DNA of 55,640 nt from contig JAPMOS010000198.1 of the NCBI GenBank assembly GCA_027972325.1, positions 1-55,640 of the forward strand, written 5' to 3'. Position 1 is the first letter of the stretch; each line of letters opens with the position of its first letter. The position numbers and the translations under genes are program-made. Below the pieces are notes generated by a model. The model saw nothing but the letters and a program-made list of their open reading frames with translations. It made no database searches and was not told the DNA's origin. This document shows, in pieces, positions 39,359 through 48,525 of this stretch. The DNA comes from Paratrimastix pyriformis. Taxonomy: Eukaryota; Preaxostyla; Paratrimastigidae.

Positions 39359-40246
39359 CTCCCCCGGCATTGGCGTCCTTTTGAATTCAAATCCGAGCGT
39401 CCCGTTGGATGGAAATCTGCTCGGAAAATGACGATCTTGATGGAGACGTCAGCAACTTCGTCATGATGCATGCCGAAATTAAACGCAATGATGATCCGTT
39501 TCTGCGCTTCCTGAACCGCGACATCTCTGAAAAGCATCTCCGCTATACGGATCTGGACAGCGATTTCAAGGTGCTTACGCAAAAGATGCTTCCTGAGCTT
39601 GCGAAATTGTTTGGGTACATCACTGTTCACAAGCAGCGGGTCGTCTCCAGAGCATTGCTGAAGACGATCGTTGAAATGCTCGGCAGCCTCGAGCGAGAAA
39701 TGCTCGTTTCGTCTATGACTGACTTCTTTTATCAAGTGCTTGGCTCTGTCACGTGGCATGCTGGACAATCGGACTTGGAGAGTATCTCATCGGAATCATC
39801 CGAGGAGCTCCCAATGAGTATGCGTTTTGGTGGTCCCGCAGCCTCATCCAACCGCTCTTTGAAACCGTCTGATTCGTCACGTCACACAACCTCAATGAGT
39901 GGGTGTCGGCCGACATCATGTATCACCACCCCACCCCGTCAATTGGGTGGAGGTCCGCCACACCCTCGCAGCCCTCCTTCTCCGAAGTCGCTCTCGGGCT
40001 CCAAGAAAGGACGGGCTGCCAACCCCTTTGAGGTCACCACTGTGCACCCCCCTGCGGTCCCGGCCCCCTTCGGGAACCCGTTTGCACATCAACCGGCGGC
40101 GCCCACCGCCCCGTCCACCCCGGTTCCTGACCCAGTGGTCGCCAAGCCGCCTGCGAGCTCCCGCACCCCAGCCCCAGCCTCGGCGAAGGGGGGTGAGCCC
40201 GGAGGCAAGAAGTCGATCGCCCCTGCAGTGGGTGCCCCTGCCCCTG
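39359..40246 (+). mobile_element. Z, third type of ORF-bearing short retroelement, 3' end missing
   Basis: It begins CTCCCCCGGCATTGG, the same kind of C-rich start as LINE-A, LINE-B, X and Y, with the ATG about 50 bases in. It sits in the gypsy fossil. Its 3' part is not seen because the Polinton begins at about 40247, so no tail or duplication can be checked in this window. Confidence 0.55.
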
Positions 40247-40251
40247 AGTAG
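39409..40251 (+). CDS. Z protein, 280 aa as read here
   Basis: MEICSENDDLDGDVSNF and HAEIKRNDDPFLRFLNRD align clearly with the Y protein start (MEIATEHDELSKDDSNF, RDDP). LPELAKLFGYITVHKQRVVSR matches LMKLFSSLVVNEHRAPR of Y. After about residue 125 it becomes Ser-rich, then Pro-rich, with two NPF motifs (ANPFEVTT and GNPFAHQP), as in Y. The stop at 40249-40251 lies at the edge of the Polinton repeat and so may not be the original end. Confidence 0.65.
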   Translation: MEICSENDDLDGDVSNFVMMHAEIKRNDDPFLRFLNRDISEKHLRYTDLDSDFKVLTQKMLPELAKLFGYITVHKQRVVSRALLKTIVEMLGSLEREMLVSSMTDFFYQVLGSVTWHAGQSDLESISSESSEELPMSMRFGGPAASSNRSLKPSDSSRHTTSMSGCRPTSCITTPPRQLGGGPPHPRSPPSPKSLSGSKKGRAANPFEVTTVHPPAVPAPFGNPFAHQPAAPTAPSTPVPDPVVAKPPASSRTPAPASAKGGEPGGKKSIAPAVGAPAPE

Positions 40252-41003
40252 TTATAAAAGGAGAGTTCTGAGACAAGCAATTTTCACACACAATTTTTCA
40301 CGCTTGCGTTGTTATTTGAGGCAAAAATCGATTTCTTCAGAACAAAATCTTTTTTTCTCATTATATTTTATTGAAAAGGAGCATTTTATTTTATCAGCTT
40401 TGAATGATTTAAGCATTAATTTTCTTGAGCTACAAACGTTATTTGAGGCAAAAATCGATTTCTTCAGAGCAAAATCTTTTTTCTCAATGTTTTTTAAGTA
40501 AAACGAGCATTTTATTTTAATCAGCTTGGAATGATTTAAGCATCAATTCATTCGAGCTACAAACGAAATTAGAGGCAAAAAGCGAATTCTCCATGCATTT
40601 TTCAATTTTTTTTCCATTTTTTGTCCCAGAAATTATTTTGCCATTTTAGTCAAATCAAACAATTCAATCATCTTAAGCATCAAACGAAAGAGAATTCAAT
40701 CAGAAACAGCTTATCTCTTCATTCAAAATAAAATTGTGACAAAAGTGCTTTTCAAAAGTGATCATTAAATAATGCATCAATCTTAAGTAAATAATGCATT
40801 CTTTTTGATTGAATCAGCTCAAATAATTGATTCTAAGAAAATGGAAAAGTATGACAAAATGATAAAACAATATGAAATTTGATTTCAGCACCGAGCCCTT
40901 TAAAGCGAAAATTTACTCAGCTTTGACATGAATTGAAAGAGAAATCAATCAGATTTACCTTCTATTTCAAAGAGATAAAAAACAGCGTTTCATCATTTGA
41001 GCT
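40247..41003 (+). repeat. Left copy of a ~755-bp direct repeat at the Polinton edge
   Basis: Nearly identical to 48524-49277, with about ten differences by eye. Non-coding and AT-rich. It holds three degenerate sub-repeats of about 120 bases (GAGCTACAAACG, then GAGGCAAAAAT/GCGA, then TTC). Its position at the outer edge suggests that it is the terminal repeat of the element; an inverted partner would lie beyond 55640. Confidence 0.85.
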
Positions 41004-41123
41004 ATAAGGCTAATAAAGCGCAATTTTGATGAGCTACTGACGATATAATGAGTAATATCTCATCAGGATGCGCACTCATTATAATCACTGAATCAGTAAA
41101 GGTATTTTAAGAAAAATTATTAT

Positions 41124-41139
41124 CTATAGTTAGTATATA
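41124..41139 (+). promoter_or_regulatory. CTATAGTTAGTATATA promoter-like motif
   Basis: The same 16 bases stand immediately before the genes at 41150 and at 49411 (copy at 49391-49406), although the ~100 bases before them have diverged between the two places. Related TATAGTT or CTATAG pieces lie before the ATPase gene (about 46414) and the GIY-YIG gene (about 54822). Confidence 0.5.
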
Positions 41140-41149
41140 ATAACCACTA

Positions 41150-41824
41150 ATGTCAAGCAAGCAATCTGTTGAGTCTGATATGCCAGTTGTGATCATTCCG
41201 AACGATTTCACAGTTAAGAAGCTGTCAATTGAAGCCTTATCTGAATCGTCCAGGAAGCAAGAGAAGACAATGAAGATGTGTCACATTGAACATAATGGTC
41301 GTAACCTCTTAGTTCAGACGCCACAAATCGACTTAGGACCTTATGGAGTGAACTTTTACGAGAACACTAAAACCATCAGGTTACCAGTTGAGAATGTAGG
41401 CGATGACTTTAAGAAGATGATAGACAAGCTCGAGAAGTACTGTCAAAACAATGTGGAAAGCATTGTGAATGGTACTTTTGAAGAAGGCAAACCAGATGAA
41501 TTTCAATACAAATCATTTGCCAAGACGAGTGATAATGACAAGTTTCCGAGCTACTATAAAGTAGCAGTTGGATATGCAGATACACTGTATCCGAGTGTCT
41601 TCCGAAAAGATGAAGATGGTGAGGTAAAACAGGACACAACAATACAAACAAACGAGGATTTACGGAAAGCCGTCAATCCAGGGAGCACAGTTAAAATGAT
41701 AGTCCAACTTAAAGTATGGGTTGATGATAAGCAGCATTATGGAATCTCAGCCTCATGCAAACAGCTACTTATAGTGAAAGAAGGGAAGAAGAAAGCAGAC
41801 AATTCAAAGTCTCTTTTTGCTTAA
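41150..41824 (+). CDS. Polinton protein of unknown function, 224 aa
   Basis: First gene after the edge repeat. The C-terminal part (GSTVKMIVQLKVWVDDKQHYG, ISASCKQLLIV) has a strand pattern I associate with putative nucleic-acid-binding proteins of large DNA viruses, but the match is weak. The N-terminal part is mixed alpha/beta with charged residues. It has its own upstream promoter-like motif. Function not assigned. Confidence 0.6.
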   Translation: MSSKQSVESDMPVVIIPNDFTVKKLSIEALSESSRKQEKTMKMCHIEHNGRNLLVQTPQIDLGPYGVNFYENTKTIRLPVENVGDDFKKMIDKLEKYCQNNVESIVNGTFEEGKPDEFQYKSFAKTSDNDKFPSYYKVAVGYADTLYPSVFRKDEDGEVKQDTTIQTNEDLRKAVNPGSTVKMIVQLKVWVDDKQHYGISASCKQLLIVKEGKKKADNSKSLFA

Positions 41825-41911
41825 ATATTGGTAGCTTGTCGTACATTGTTTATCTTCCATGTAGCCTTCAGTGTAGAGTCGTCAGCGACATAAAATGCCA
41901 TCTTACCATTG

Positions 41912-44833
41912 TCAATTGATGAAGGTTGAGTCGTTTCGAAAGTAACAGAAAATCATCTGTCTGATTTCCGCTACAGCAGTTTTCAATGTTTCTATTTGTG
42001 CTTTTAGTGAAGCGTTTTCAATTGTTAATGAATCACATCGAGCAGTAACAGAGCTATTTTCAGCAGTGATTGAATCACATTGTACTTTGAGACGTTTTAA
42101 TTCATTGAGCAGCATAAATGGCAGTCTGTCTTGTCTGATACCTTCGATAATGTTATCTTTATAATATACCAGATCAGGACATACAGGAGCGCATTCTTCA
42201 GCGATAAGTCCATAACACTTAGTGCTTTTAGGGTCATCTTTAAAGATAAAATTGACAGGACGAAGATTGTAGATGTAAGAAGTGTCTTCCATATCGACAA
42301 CATTTGATTTGTACCGAATAGATGAGGAAGGAACATGCATTTTTCCATTGGAATCGATGTACACTTGCAGAGAATCACCAGTTGATTGAGTGGTAGAACG
42401 AATGAGAGGCGAAGTAATACGAGTTTCTCCAAAGTTCATACAGTTCACGCTACCAGAAGAAATTGATACGCCATAATTCGAGTTGTTAGCCGTATAAAAA
42501 GCAGAGTCAGTATCACCAGAGATGTTGATTTTATTTCCAGTTGAGGTGATAGAAGCGACAGTGTTACTTTTTCCAGCGATATTTTCAGCACGCCAAATGC
42601 TACTTGTAGTCGTGATGAATCCATTTAGGTCACTAACGAGATAACCGTTCACATTTTGTGGAAGACGAATGCCACCAGGAAATGAAGCCATACCCCGTAC
42701 AAATAATGCGCCAGAGTTTGAATTGACAGAGAAGTTAGTCACATTGTCACTGTTTTCGAATAGTATACCACAGTTAGCATTGTTATAAGCCCTAAGTCGA
42801 AGTGCTTGTCCTGAGAAATCGTATCCGACACATGCAGTAGTTCCGTCAAATGAAGTGGTTGCAGACATATAGGCACCCCAGGCGTTATCAACAGTTCCAT
42901 TGAATCCAATTTTAAGTCCGAGATTTGCAGAAGATGCCACTGAGCTAATTTTAGGACTTGCTAAGTTACCGCCAGCAGTGAGCAGTCCACGAGTCCAGAA
43001 GGTACCAGTATTGGAATTTGCGGAGAAGTTGCATACATTGTTTGAGTTTTCGAAGATTAATCCGGTAGAATTACTGTCATAAACACGGAATCGAATTGCG
43101 TTGTTCATATCATACCCGGCACATGCCGCACCAGTTCCAGGGAAGTCAGCATTTGCGCCAGAGCTTGACTGATAAATGCCCCAGTTGGTGTTACCAAAAG
43201 GATACATTGATATTTTGAGGGAACCGGTATTAGAGCCGATAAATGGACATTCAAATGGAAATGCAGTCTTAAGTTTATTTGAATATATGGAAAGCATATC
43301 AGTAGCACCAATAGTGAATGTATGATTTGGAGAAGTGTCATTAGCATTGTAATCGCTATTGTATTTGATGTTGCCTTTTGACTTGATTGTGAACGTAGTG
43401 TTATCAGCATTTTCGAATGTGGTATCAGTTGAATTCACAGTGAAGTTACCAATTTTGAGAGAAGTATTAAGAGGAATTATGTTGTCGACAGCTATTGGAT
43501 TATTTATGATTAAGTTGCCACCGCTTGTAGTGATTGAGTTAGCAGTCAATGCGAGAGGAAAGGCACCAGATACGACATTACCAGATGAGTCAGTGCCGAG
43601 GATTTGAGCATCATTGATTGCAGTCTTAAGAGTTCCTGTGCATGTAACAGCACCAGAAGTGATAGAATTGCATGAGATAGCAGCGGGAACACTTAATGTT
43701 GCGCCAGTTGGAGCCACTTTATCAGCTACAACAGTAGCACAGTATATTTTGCTATTAGCATCACGTTGTACAATTGTGGAAGGTGCATTTGGAATAGATA
43801 AAGAGGCTATTTTTGCATCAGTCACAGCTCCATCAACGATATCAGTTGATACTATTTTAGAGACAGCCAATTCACCAGTTGCAGTAGAATGAACTATATT
43901 AGCAGAAGCCATTGTAGGAATGATTATTTTTCCAGCATCATTCACTTGGAATAAAGTAGAGGCGCCATTATTTGTAGTCACATTGAAGGTTTTGCTCGTT
44001 TCATTGTTGTCGTTATCGATATCAATGTTCACGTTACCATTTGATTGGATGTCTAAGTTTCCAGATGTGACTGATTTGACAGAGTTTGCCAATACAGTGT
44101 TTGCAGAGAGATTGTTTACTTTAGTGTCACCACTTGCATTTCGAAGAACAATAGTGGAAGCAGTACTTACGTCAGTAGCAGTTGTAGCAGAGTTAGCTAT
44201 TTTTCCAGCAGTGCTAATAGTGTTAAGTTTAGCATCATTAATTGTGCCATCAGTGATATCTGAATTGATCAAAGTTGATGAGGACATATTTCCAGAGGCA
44301 TCACAATGAACCAATCCAGCGGTGGTAAAAGAGGTGATTTGTGCATTAGTTGCGGTGATTTTTCCAGAAGCCAGAAGTACATTATTAACTGAAGTGCCAT
44401 TACCGGCAGTCATTTCTGTGATGGTGTTGTATTTAGCAGTGGTTGATTCATTTGCAGCAGAATTCTTCCAGCATTGAGAAGAAGCATCATAAAGCAGTAT
44501 TTGTTTATCGACAAGTCCAGTTGACACATCAACATTAGACAGTTGTCCAATTGACATGTCAGGAATAGGTGCAGAAGGCAAAATGACATCACTATTGAAT
44601 TTGACGAGTCCATTAAATGTAGTTTCACCATTGACTGTATGAGTGCCGCCATTGATTGTAAGATTATTTCCTAACACGGTTTCTCCATCAATAGTCACAT
44701 TTTTCTTCAGAGCAGCATCACATCTAAGTTCGAGAGGATTTTCGTTCTGAGTTTCGACAGCTACTCTATCGTAACCAAAAGTGTTAGCGAGAGAGATTCT
44801 GTCAGTAAAGATGACTTTCTTTTGTGGTTCCAT
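41912..44833 (-). CDS. Fibre-like protein with S74 intramolecular chaperone domain, 973 aa
   Basis: An N-terminal part with repeated short strand motifs rich in Asn, Ser, Thr and Gly (INGGTHTVNGETTFNG, VLPSAPIPD), typical of trimeric beta-helical fibres. The last ~110 residues read SIRYKSNVVDMED, LRPVNFIFKDD and YGLIAEECAPV, then a coiled coil. That is a peptidase S74 self-cleaving chaperone, which in phage tailspikes and some large viruses drives trimer folding and then cuts itself off. It suggests a host-attachment fibre on the particle. Confidence 0.85.
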   Translation of the reverse strand: MEPQKKVIFTDRISLANTFGYDRVAVETQNENPLELRCDAALKKNVTIDGETVLGNNLTINGGTHTVNGETTFNGLVKFNSDVILPSAPIPDMSIGQLSNVDVSTGLVDKQILLYDASSQCWKNSAANESTTAKYNTITEMTAGNGTSVNNVLLASGKITATNAQITSFTTAGLVHCDASGNMSSSTLINSDITDGTINDAKLNTISTAGKIANSATTATDVSTASTIVLRNASGDTKVNNLSANTVLANSVKSVTSGNLDIQSNGNVNIDIDNDNNETSKTFNVTTNNGASTLFQVNDAGKIIIPTMASANIVHSTATGELAVSKIVSTDIVDGAVTDAKIASLSIPNAPSTIVQRDANSKIYCATVVADKVAPTGATLSVPAAISCNSITSGAVTCTGTLKTAINDAQILGTDSSGNVVSGAFPLALTANSITTSGGNLIINNPIAVDNIIPLNTSLKIGNFTVNSTDTTFENADNTTFTIKSKGNIKYNSDYNANDTSPNHTFTIGATDMLSIYSNKLKTAFPFECPFIGSNTGSLKISMYPFGNTNWGIYQSSSGANADFPGTGAACAGYDMNNAIRFRVYDSNSTGLIFENSNNVCNFSANSNTGTFWTRGLLTAGGNLASPKISSVASSANLGLKIGFNGTVDNAWGAYMSATTSFDGTTACVGYDFSGQALRLRAYNNANCGILFENSDNVTNFSVNSNSGALFVRGMASFPGGIRLPQNVNGYLVSDLNGFITTTSSIWRAENIAGKSNTVASITSTGNKINISGDTDSAFYTANNSNYGVSISSGSVNCMNFGETRITSPLIRSTTQSTGDSLQVYIDSNGKMHVPSSSIRYKSNVVDMEDTSYIYNLRPVNFIFKDDPKSTKCYGLIAEECAPVCPDLVYYKDNIIEGIRQDRLPFMLLNELKRLKVQCDSITAENSSVTARCDSLTIENASLKAQIETLKTAVAEIRQMIFCYFRNDSTFIN

Positions 44834-44897
44834 CTATATAACCGCAATAGAAAAATACAAAAACATGAAAAGATTAAGGTGTTGATTGACGATAAGT

Positions 44898-45368
44898 TTA
44901 TAGCTTAGAGAGGATGTAAGGACGAATCATGTCACCACCAATAATAGAGCAAATAACACCGACATAACGATTCAGAAGTCCGGTTTCAAGTTTTGCGCCA
45001 AAGGTTAGGTGCAGCACAAGATATATTGCAGCCGATATTCCTCCATCGACAAGAGCATTTTTGAGCATTGTTGAATCAAAGGAGAGTCCCGCCGTTATGT
45101 CTTTACCATCGATGAGGTTTTGTAGAATAGGTGCTACAATAGTAAGCCCACCAGCTCCAGCCAGTCCAACATATAAATATTCAGCATAATCACTCCTCAG
45201 TGAGAGAGTTTTAGTGATAAGCCAATACAATGAGACACCACTGATTGATTTGATTGTGATGTCTTTAAGGTCGATTGCAGATTTACTGTCAGATGTAGCC
45301 ATGGATGATTTAATACTATTCATGGATAAAAAAATTGAGGATAAATAAGAATTAGGAGAAGAAGACAT
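44898..45368 (-). CDS. Polinton membrane protein, 156 aa
   Basis: Ser-rich N-terminus, then several hydrophobic stretches (YLYVGLAGAGGLTIVAPIL, GGISAAIYLVLHLTFG, YVGVICSIIGGDMI). Likely a small multi-pass membrane protein. Its start overlaps the end of the next gene upstream on the same strand (45352-46365), suggesting co-expression. Family not recognised. Confidence 0.6.
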   Translation of the reverse strand: MSSSPNSYLSSIFLSMNSIKSSMATSDSKSAIDLKDITIKSISGVSLYWLITKTLSLRSDYAEYLYVGLAGAGGLTIVAPILQNLIDGKDITAGLSFDSTMLKNALVDGGISAAIYLVLHLTFGAKLETGLLNRYVGVICSIIGGDMIRPYILSKL

Positions 45369-46365
45369 ACTTAGTGGTGATTAGAAGAAGACATCCGATT
45401 CCGATGTAGCCGAACGCGGTAATACAGTTTGTGACGCGGGTGAGTTTTTTTTGGACAGTGTCGAGGGTTTCTTTTGCCTTCACCACAACAGACTTAGCGG
45501 CTTTCATATTAGAACTGACTTGTCCGAGTAAGTTTCCACCGAGAATCATCATCAATTGGTACTTAGGTTGCATCATCTTAGACTTTAATAAGCCTTCCAT
45601 ATCACCATTCTTAATCATTTCATCGAGGCATTTTTGAATCTCCTCTTGAGAGCATTCCAATGAGTCACGATAACCATGAAGATATTTAGGCATGATCTTT
45701 TCAGTTATATCCGCAGTCTTTAGAAGCATTTCAGTTACATGTTTGCTACTGTGAAATGATTCATCCATTTTAGCATCGACAACTTTAAAGAGGTCAATTT
45801 TGAATTGCATCAATTCATCATCAGACATTTCAGCGAAGAATGCCACATTATATTTTTCTTGGTCCATACCGAGTTGGTTAGTCAGCACGAGCAGCTCATT
45901 GATGTCGTTTTCACGTTTGAGAGTCATTTTAGGTTTCTTTGGAGCCTTTGGTAAATGAATTGCACGAGGTGCTCTTGTACGAGCCTTAAGTGCCTGTTTA
46001 GCTTGTTCCTGTTGTTGCTCTAATTCTTTTAGAGCCTGTTGCATAAGTTCTTGCTCTGTTTCCACCTGTTCTTTTGTCTTAAACACAATTTTACCATCAG
46101 GTATTTCATTGTGTAGTTGGTCTTTACGAAGAAGGAAGTCCATGTTATCAATCAGTTCATCCGACGATTTTTCCTTAGACTCTTCTTGAGGCTCTTCATT
46201 TGAGTCATCATCAGACTCATCAGTATCAGTATTGGATTCATCTGAGGCATCATCATCATTAGAATCTTCACTATTTTCCTCATCTCCATAAGGTATAGAT
46301 ATTTCACTCGAGGAAGAGACAAAAGACTGCAAATCGTCATCAATTTCAGATCCACTGTCAGACAT
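45352..46365 (-). CDS. Polinton acidic coiled-coil protein with C-terminal membrane anchor, 337 aa
   Basis: Residues 1-75 are very acidic (SNTDTDESDDDSNEEPQEE). Residues 105-140 are a Gln/Glu-rich coiled coil (QALKELEQQQEQAKQALK), followed by a basic patch. A helical body follows, and the last 30 residues contain a membrane span (AFGYIGIGCLLLITTKYV). It is divergently transcribed from the ATPase gene with about 65 bases between. Structural or membrane-remodelling role possible; not assigned. Confidence 0.6.
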   Translation of the reverse strand: MSDSGSEIDDDLQSFVSSSSEISIPYGDEENSEDSNDDDASDESNTDTDESDDDSNEEPQEESKEKSSDELIDNMDFLLRKDQLHNEIPDGKIVFKTKEQVETEQELMQQALKELEQQQEQAKQALKARTRAPRAIHLPKAPKKPKMTLKRENDINELLVLTNQLGMDQEKYNVAFFAEMSDDELMQFKIDLFKVVDAKMDESFHSSKHVTEMLLKTADITEKIMPKYLHGYRDSLECSQEEIQKCLDEMIKNGDMEGLLKSKMMQPKYQLMMILGGNLLGQVSSNMKAAKSVVVKAKETLDTVQKKLTRVTNCITAFGYIGIGCLLLITTKYVFFS

Positions 46366-46431
46366 ATTAGTTAACTAATATAGTTCACACACAAAATATT
46401 TTTTCTAAACAGATTATAGTTACAATTCAAA

Positions 46432-47433
46432 ATGTCGTCTGAATCAGTCAAGGAAATTTATAAGTGTCCTGAGTGTGGAAAAGAATATAAGAGTGAGAAG
46501 TGGCTTAAGAAGCATAAATGTGCTCCTCCAAAAGAGAAGAAAGAGAAGAAGGAGAAGGTTATGAAGGAGAAGAAAGAGAAGAAATTGAAGAAGGTGGAAG
46601 TAGAAGAGCAGAAAGTTGAAGAAAATGAGCAAATTGAGCAGAAGCAAGTTGTTTTCATACCACCTGAAGTAAAAGAAGATGATGCAAGCATTGTCAAGGT
46701 AGGTAATGTCAAAATGCCTAAGTTCAGTTCATTAGAGATAGTGGACAGGTTCAAAAACAAGAAAGAACCATTCATTTCGCTACATTATGGCATGAAGGAA
46801 AGTGGCAAAACGACATCAGTTCTCTCAATTATAAAGCAGATACGAAGTGAGATTGACAAGATCTACCTATTTACAGTTGCACAAGACAATAAAGACAGAT
46901 ATCAGAAAGAGTTAGGGAACATTCCAGATGACAGATGCTTTGGAGGCTTTGACGATGATGAGACACCATTATTCATTGAGAAGCTCATCAAGTTCCAAGA
47001 GAAGACAAAAGGTAAAAAGTCAGTCTTATTGATATTCGACGATATCTTAGATGGCAACAACAAGTTACACCAAAGTAATATTTTAGGCAGTCTGTTTTGC
47101 AATCACAGAAGATACAACATCTCAGTCATTCTTACAACACAAATTCCAACAGGTATTTCACCAAGAACAAGGCAGAACACCAATTACTGTTTTGTCCATT
47201 ACACCAAGAATGACTCAGTGAAAGACATGATTTATCATGATTATATGTCGTGTATGAAGAAGGCAGATTTCTTAGAACTATTCGAGAAAGTGACAGCAGA
47301 CCACAACATTTTGGTGATCAAGCCTTTGTTACATGACAATTACCTTAACCTTTACAATGCCTATTGGGAGATGAGAGAAGGCTACAGAACCAAGGTAAAA
47401 ATGGTTGAAGAACAAGTGTCGAGCAGCAAATAG
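46432..47433 (+). CDS. Genome-packaging ATPase with N-terminal C2H2 finger, 333 aa
   Basis: Residues 8-30 form a C2H2 finger (CPECGKEYKSEKWLKKHKC). A long Lys/Glu linker follows. The ATPase core begins near residue 100, with Walker A in YGMKESGKTTSV and Walker B in VLLIFDDIL, then a sensor-like VILTTQIP. This is the FtsK/HerA-type (A32-like) packaging ATPase of Polintons, virophages and large DNA viruses. It lies just before the capsid-like gene, as is common in these elements. Confidence 0.85.
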   Translation: MSSESVKEIYKCPECGKEYKSEKWLKKHKCAPPKEKKEKKEKVMKEKKEKKLKKVEVEEQKVEENEQIEQKQVVFIPPEVKEDDASIVKVGNVKMPKFSSLEIVDRFKNKKEPFISLHYGMKESGKTTSVLSIIKQIRSEIDKIYLFTVAQDNKDRYQKELGNIPDDRCFGGFDDDETPLFIEKLIKFQEKTKGKKSVLLIFDDILDGNNKLHQSNILGSLFCNHRRYNISVILTTQIPTGISPRTRQNTNYCFVHYTKNDSVKDMIYHDYMSCMKKADFLELFEKVTADHNILVIKPLLHDNYLNLYNAYWEMREGYRTKVKMVEEQVSSSK

Positions 47434-47490
47434 GTAAGATTTTTATAATTTGAGTATTTTTTATCTTAGTATGATATTAATTATCACACT

Positions 47491-48525
47491 ATGGCAACGG
47501 CTATTATTCTAAAATCACACACTACACAGAACTCAGACCTCGAAAGGAATGCAATCAAAATCAATGAGTTTACGGATGACAAAACCACTAAGATACGCAA
47601 GCCTAAGATTGTAACGGACCCGGTAGTAATCAAGCCTAACCGGCAAATATCATTTGGAAGTGTCGCACAGTTTGACATTAATAAATACAGCGGACTACTC
47701 TCAGGTAATGACATACACCTACACATCAGACTCGGAGCTACTACAGCATCAGTCGGCACGGTGACTTACGTAGGTGGATACATGATGAAACTCATCAAAT
47801 CCCTTAAGTTTAAGCACCAAGGGCGTGAAATATACAAGTTGGACAGTGCAGGTATATATCAATATTACCAGCGTGCCATACAGGAACGCAAATCACTGAT
47901 GATGCAGAACGCACGTATTGGAGCAACCGGCACAGACATTGACCCCTCACAACAACAGGAAGGACTGATTTACATACCAAATCCATTCAGTGACTTTAAC
48001 CCTCTACGGCTCGACATCTTACAAGCAAATCCCTATTTTGAAGTCGAAATAGCCCCTATATCAGAAATTGCATCATCTTCCACAGTTGGAGCTACATTAA
48101 CCAACACTTTCCTCGATGTTGAACTCGTAGCTAACTACATGACAATGCATGAAGATGAGAAGAAGGCAATTCTACGGAGCAATATGGATGAAGCAGGAAT
48201 GGTTACAGTACAGAATGAATTCGTTGATTCCACCAGATATCTCATAACGCAAGGTGCCACATCGATAACATGTGACCTACCATTCGATGAAGTTGAGTGT
48301 CTGTCAATGTATCTGTCTGATGACACGACAGGAGCACCATTCACCGGAACAGCCTATATCTCGGAATATCACCTTTCTGTCGACAATAAGAACTATCCAG
48401 ATACAGCCATTAGTGCTAAATCGCAAGAATTTCAACAGATGATGTATTTCCGGAAGGCATTTGACAAGAACATCTACACTCTACGCTTTTCAGGGCTACC
48501 AAGCAAGGATGATGATATTGAATAG
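47491..48525 (+). CDS. Capsid-like protein, 344 aa
   Basis: Beta-strand-rich throughout, with GDIHLHIR-like strands (NDIHLHIRLGA, FEVEIAPISEI, ISEYHLSVDNK), Pro-Asn-Pro-Phe turns and few helices, as expected of jelly-roll capsid proteins. The call rests on this pattern and on its place directly after the packaging ATPase. It could be a major or a minor capsid protein. The gene ends where the second copy of the direct repeat begins. Confidence 0.6.
   Translation: MATAIILKSHTTQNSDLERNAIKINEFTDDKTTKIRKPKIVTDPVVIKPNRQISFGSVAQFDINKYSGLLSGNDIHLHIRLGATTASVGTVTYVGGYMMKLIKSLKFKHQGREIYKLDSAGIYQYYQRAIQERKSLMMQNARIGATGTDIDPSQQQEGLIYIPNPFSDFNPLRLDILQANPYFEVEIAPISEIASSSTVGATLTNTFLDVELVANYMTMHEDEKKAILRSNMDEAGMVTVQNEFVDSTRYLITQGATSITCDLPFDEVECLSMYLSDDTTGAPFTGTAYISEYHLSVDNKNYPDTAISAKSQEFQQMMYFRKAFDKNIYTLRFSGLPSKDDDIE

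Noticed and set aside
42900-44309. Plus-strand frames opposite the fibre gene
   Set aside because: They are hydrophobic readings of the opposite strand of the 973-residue S74 fibre gene, with no start signal and no homology.
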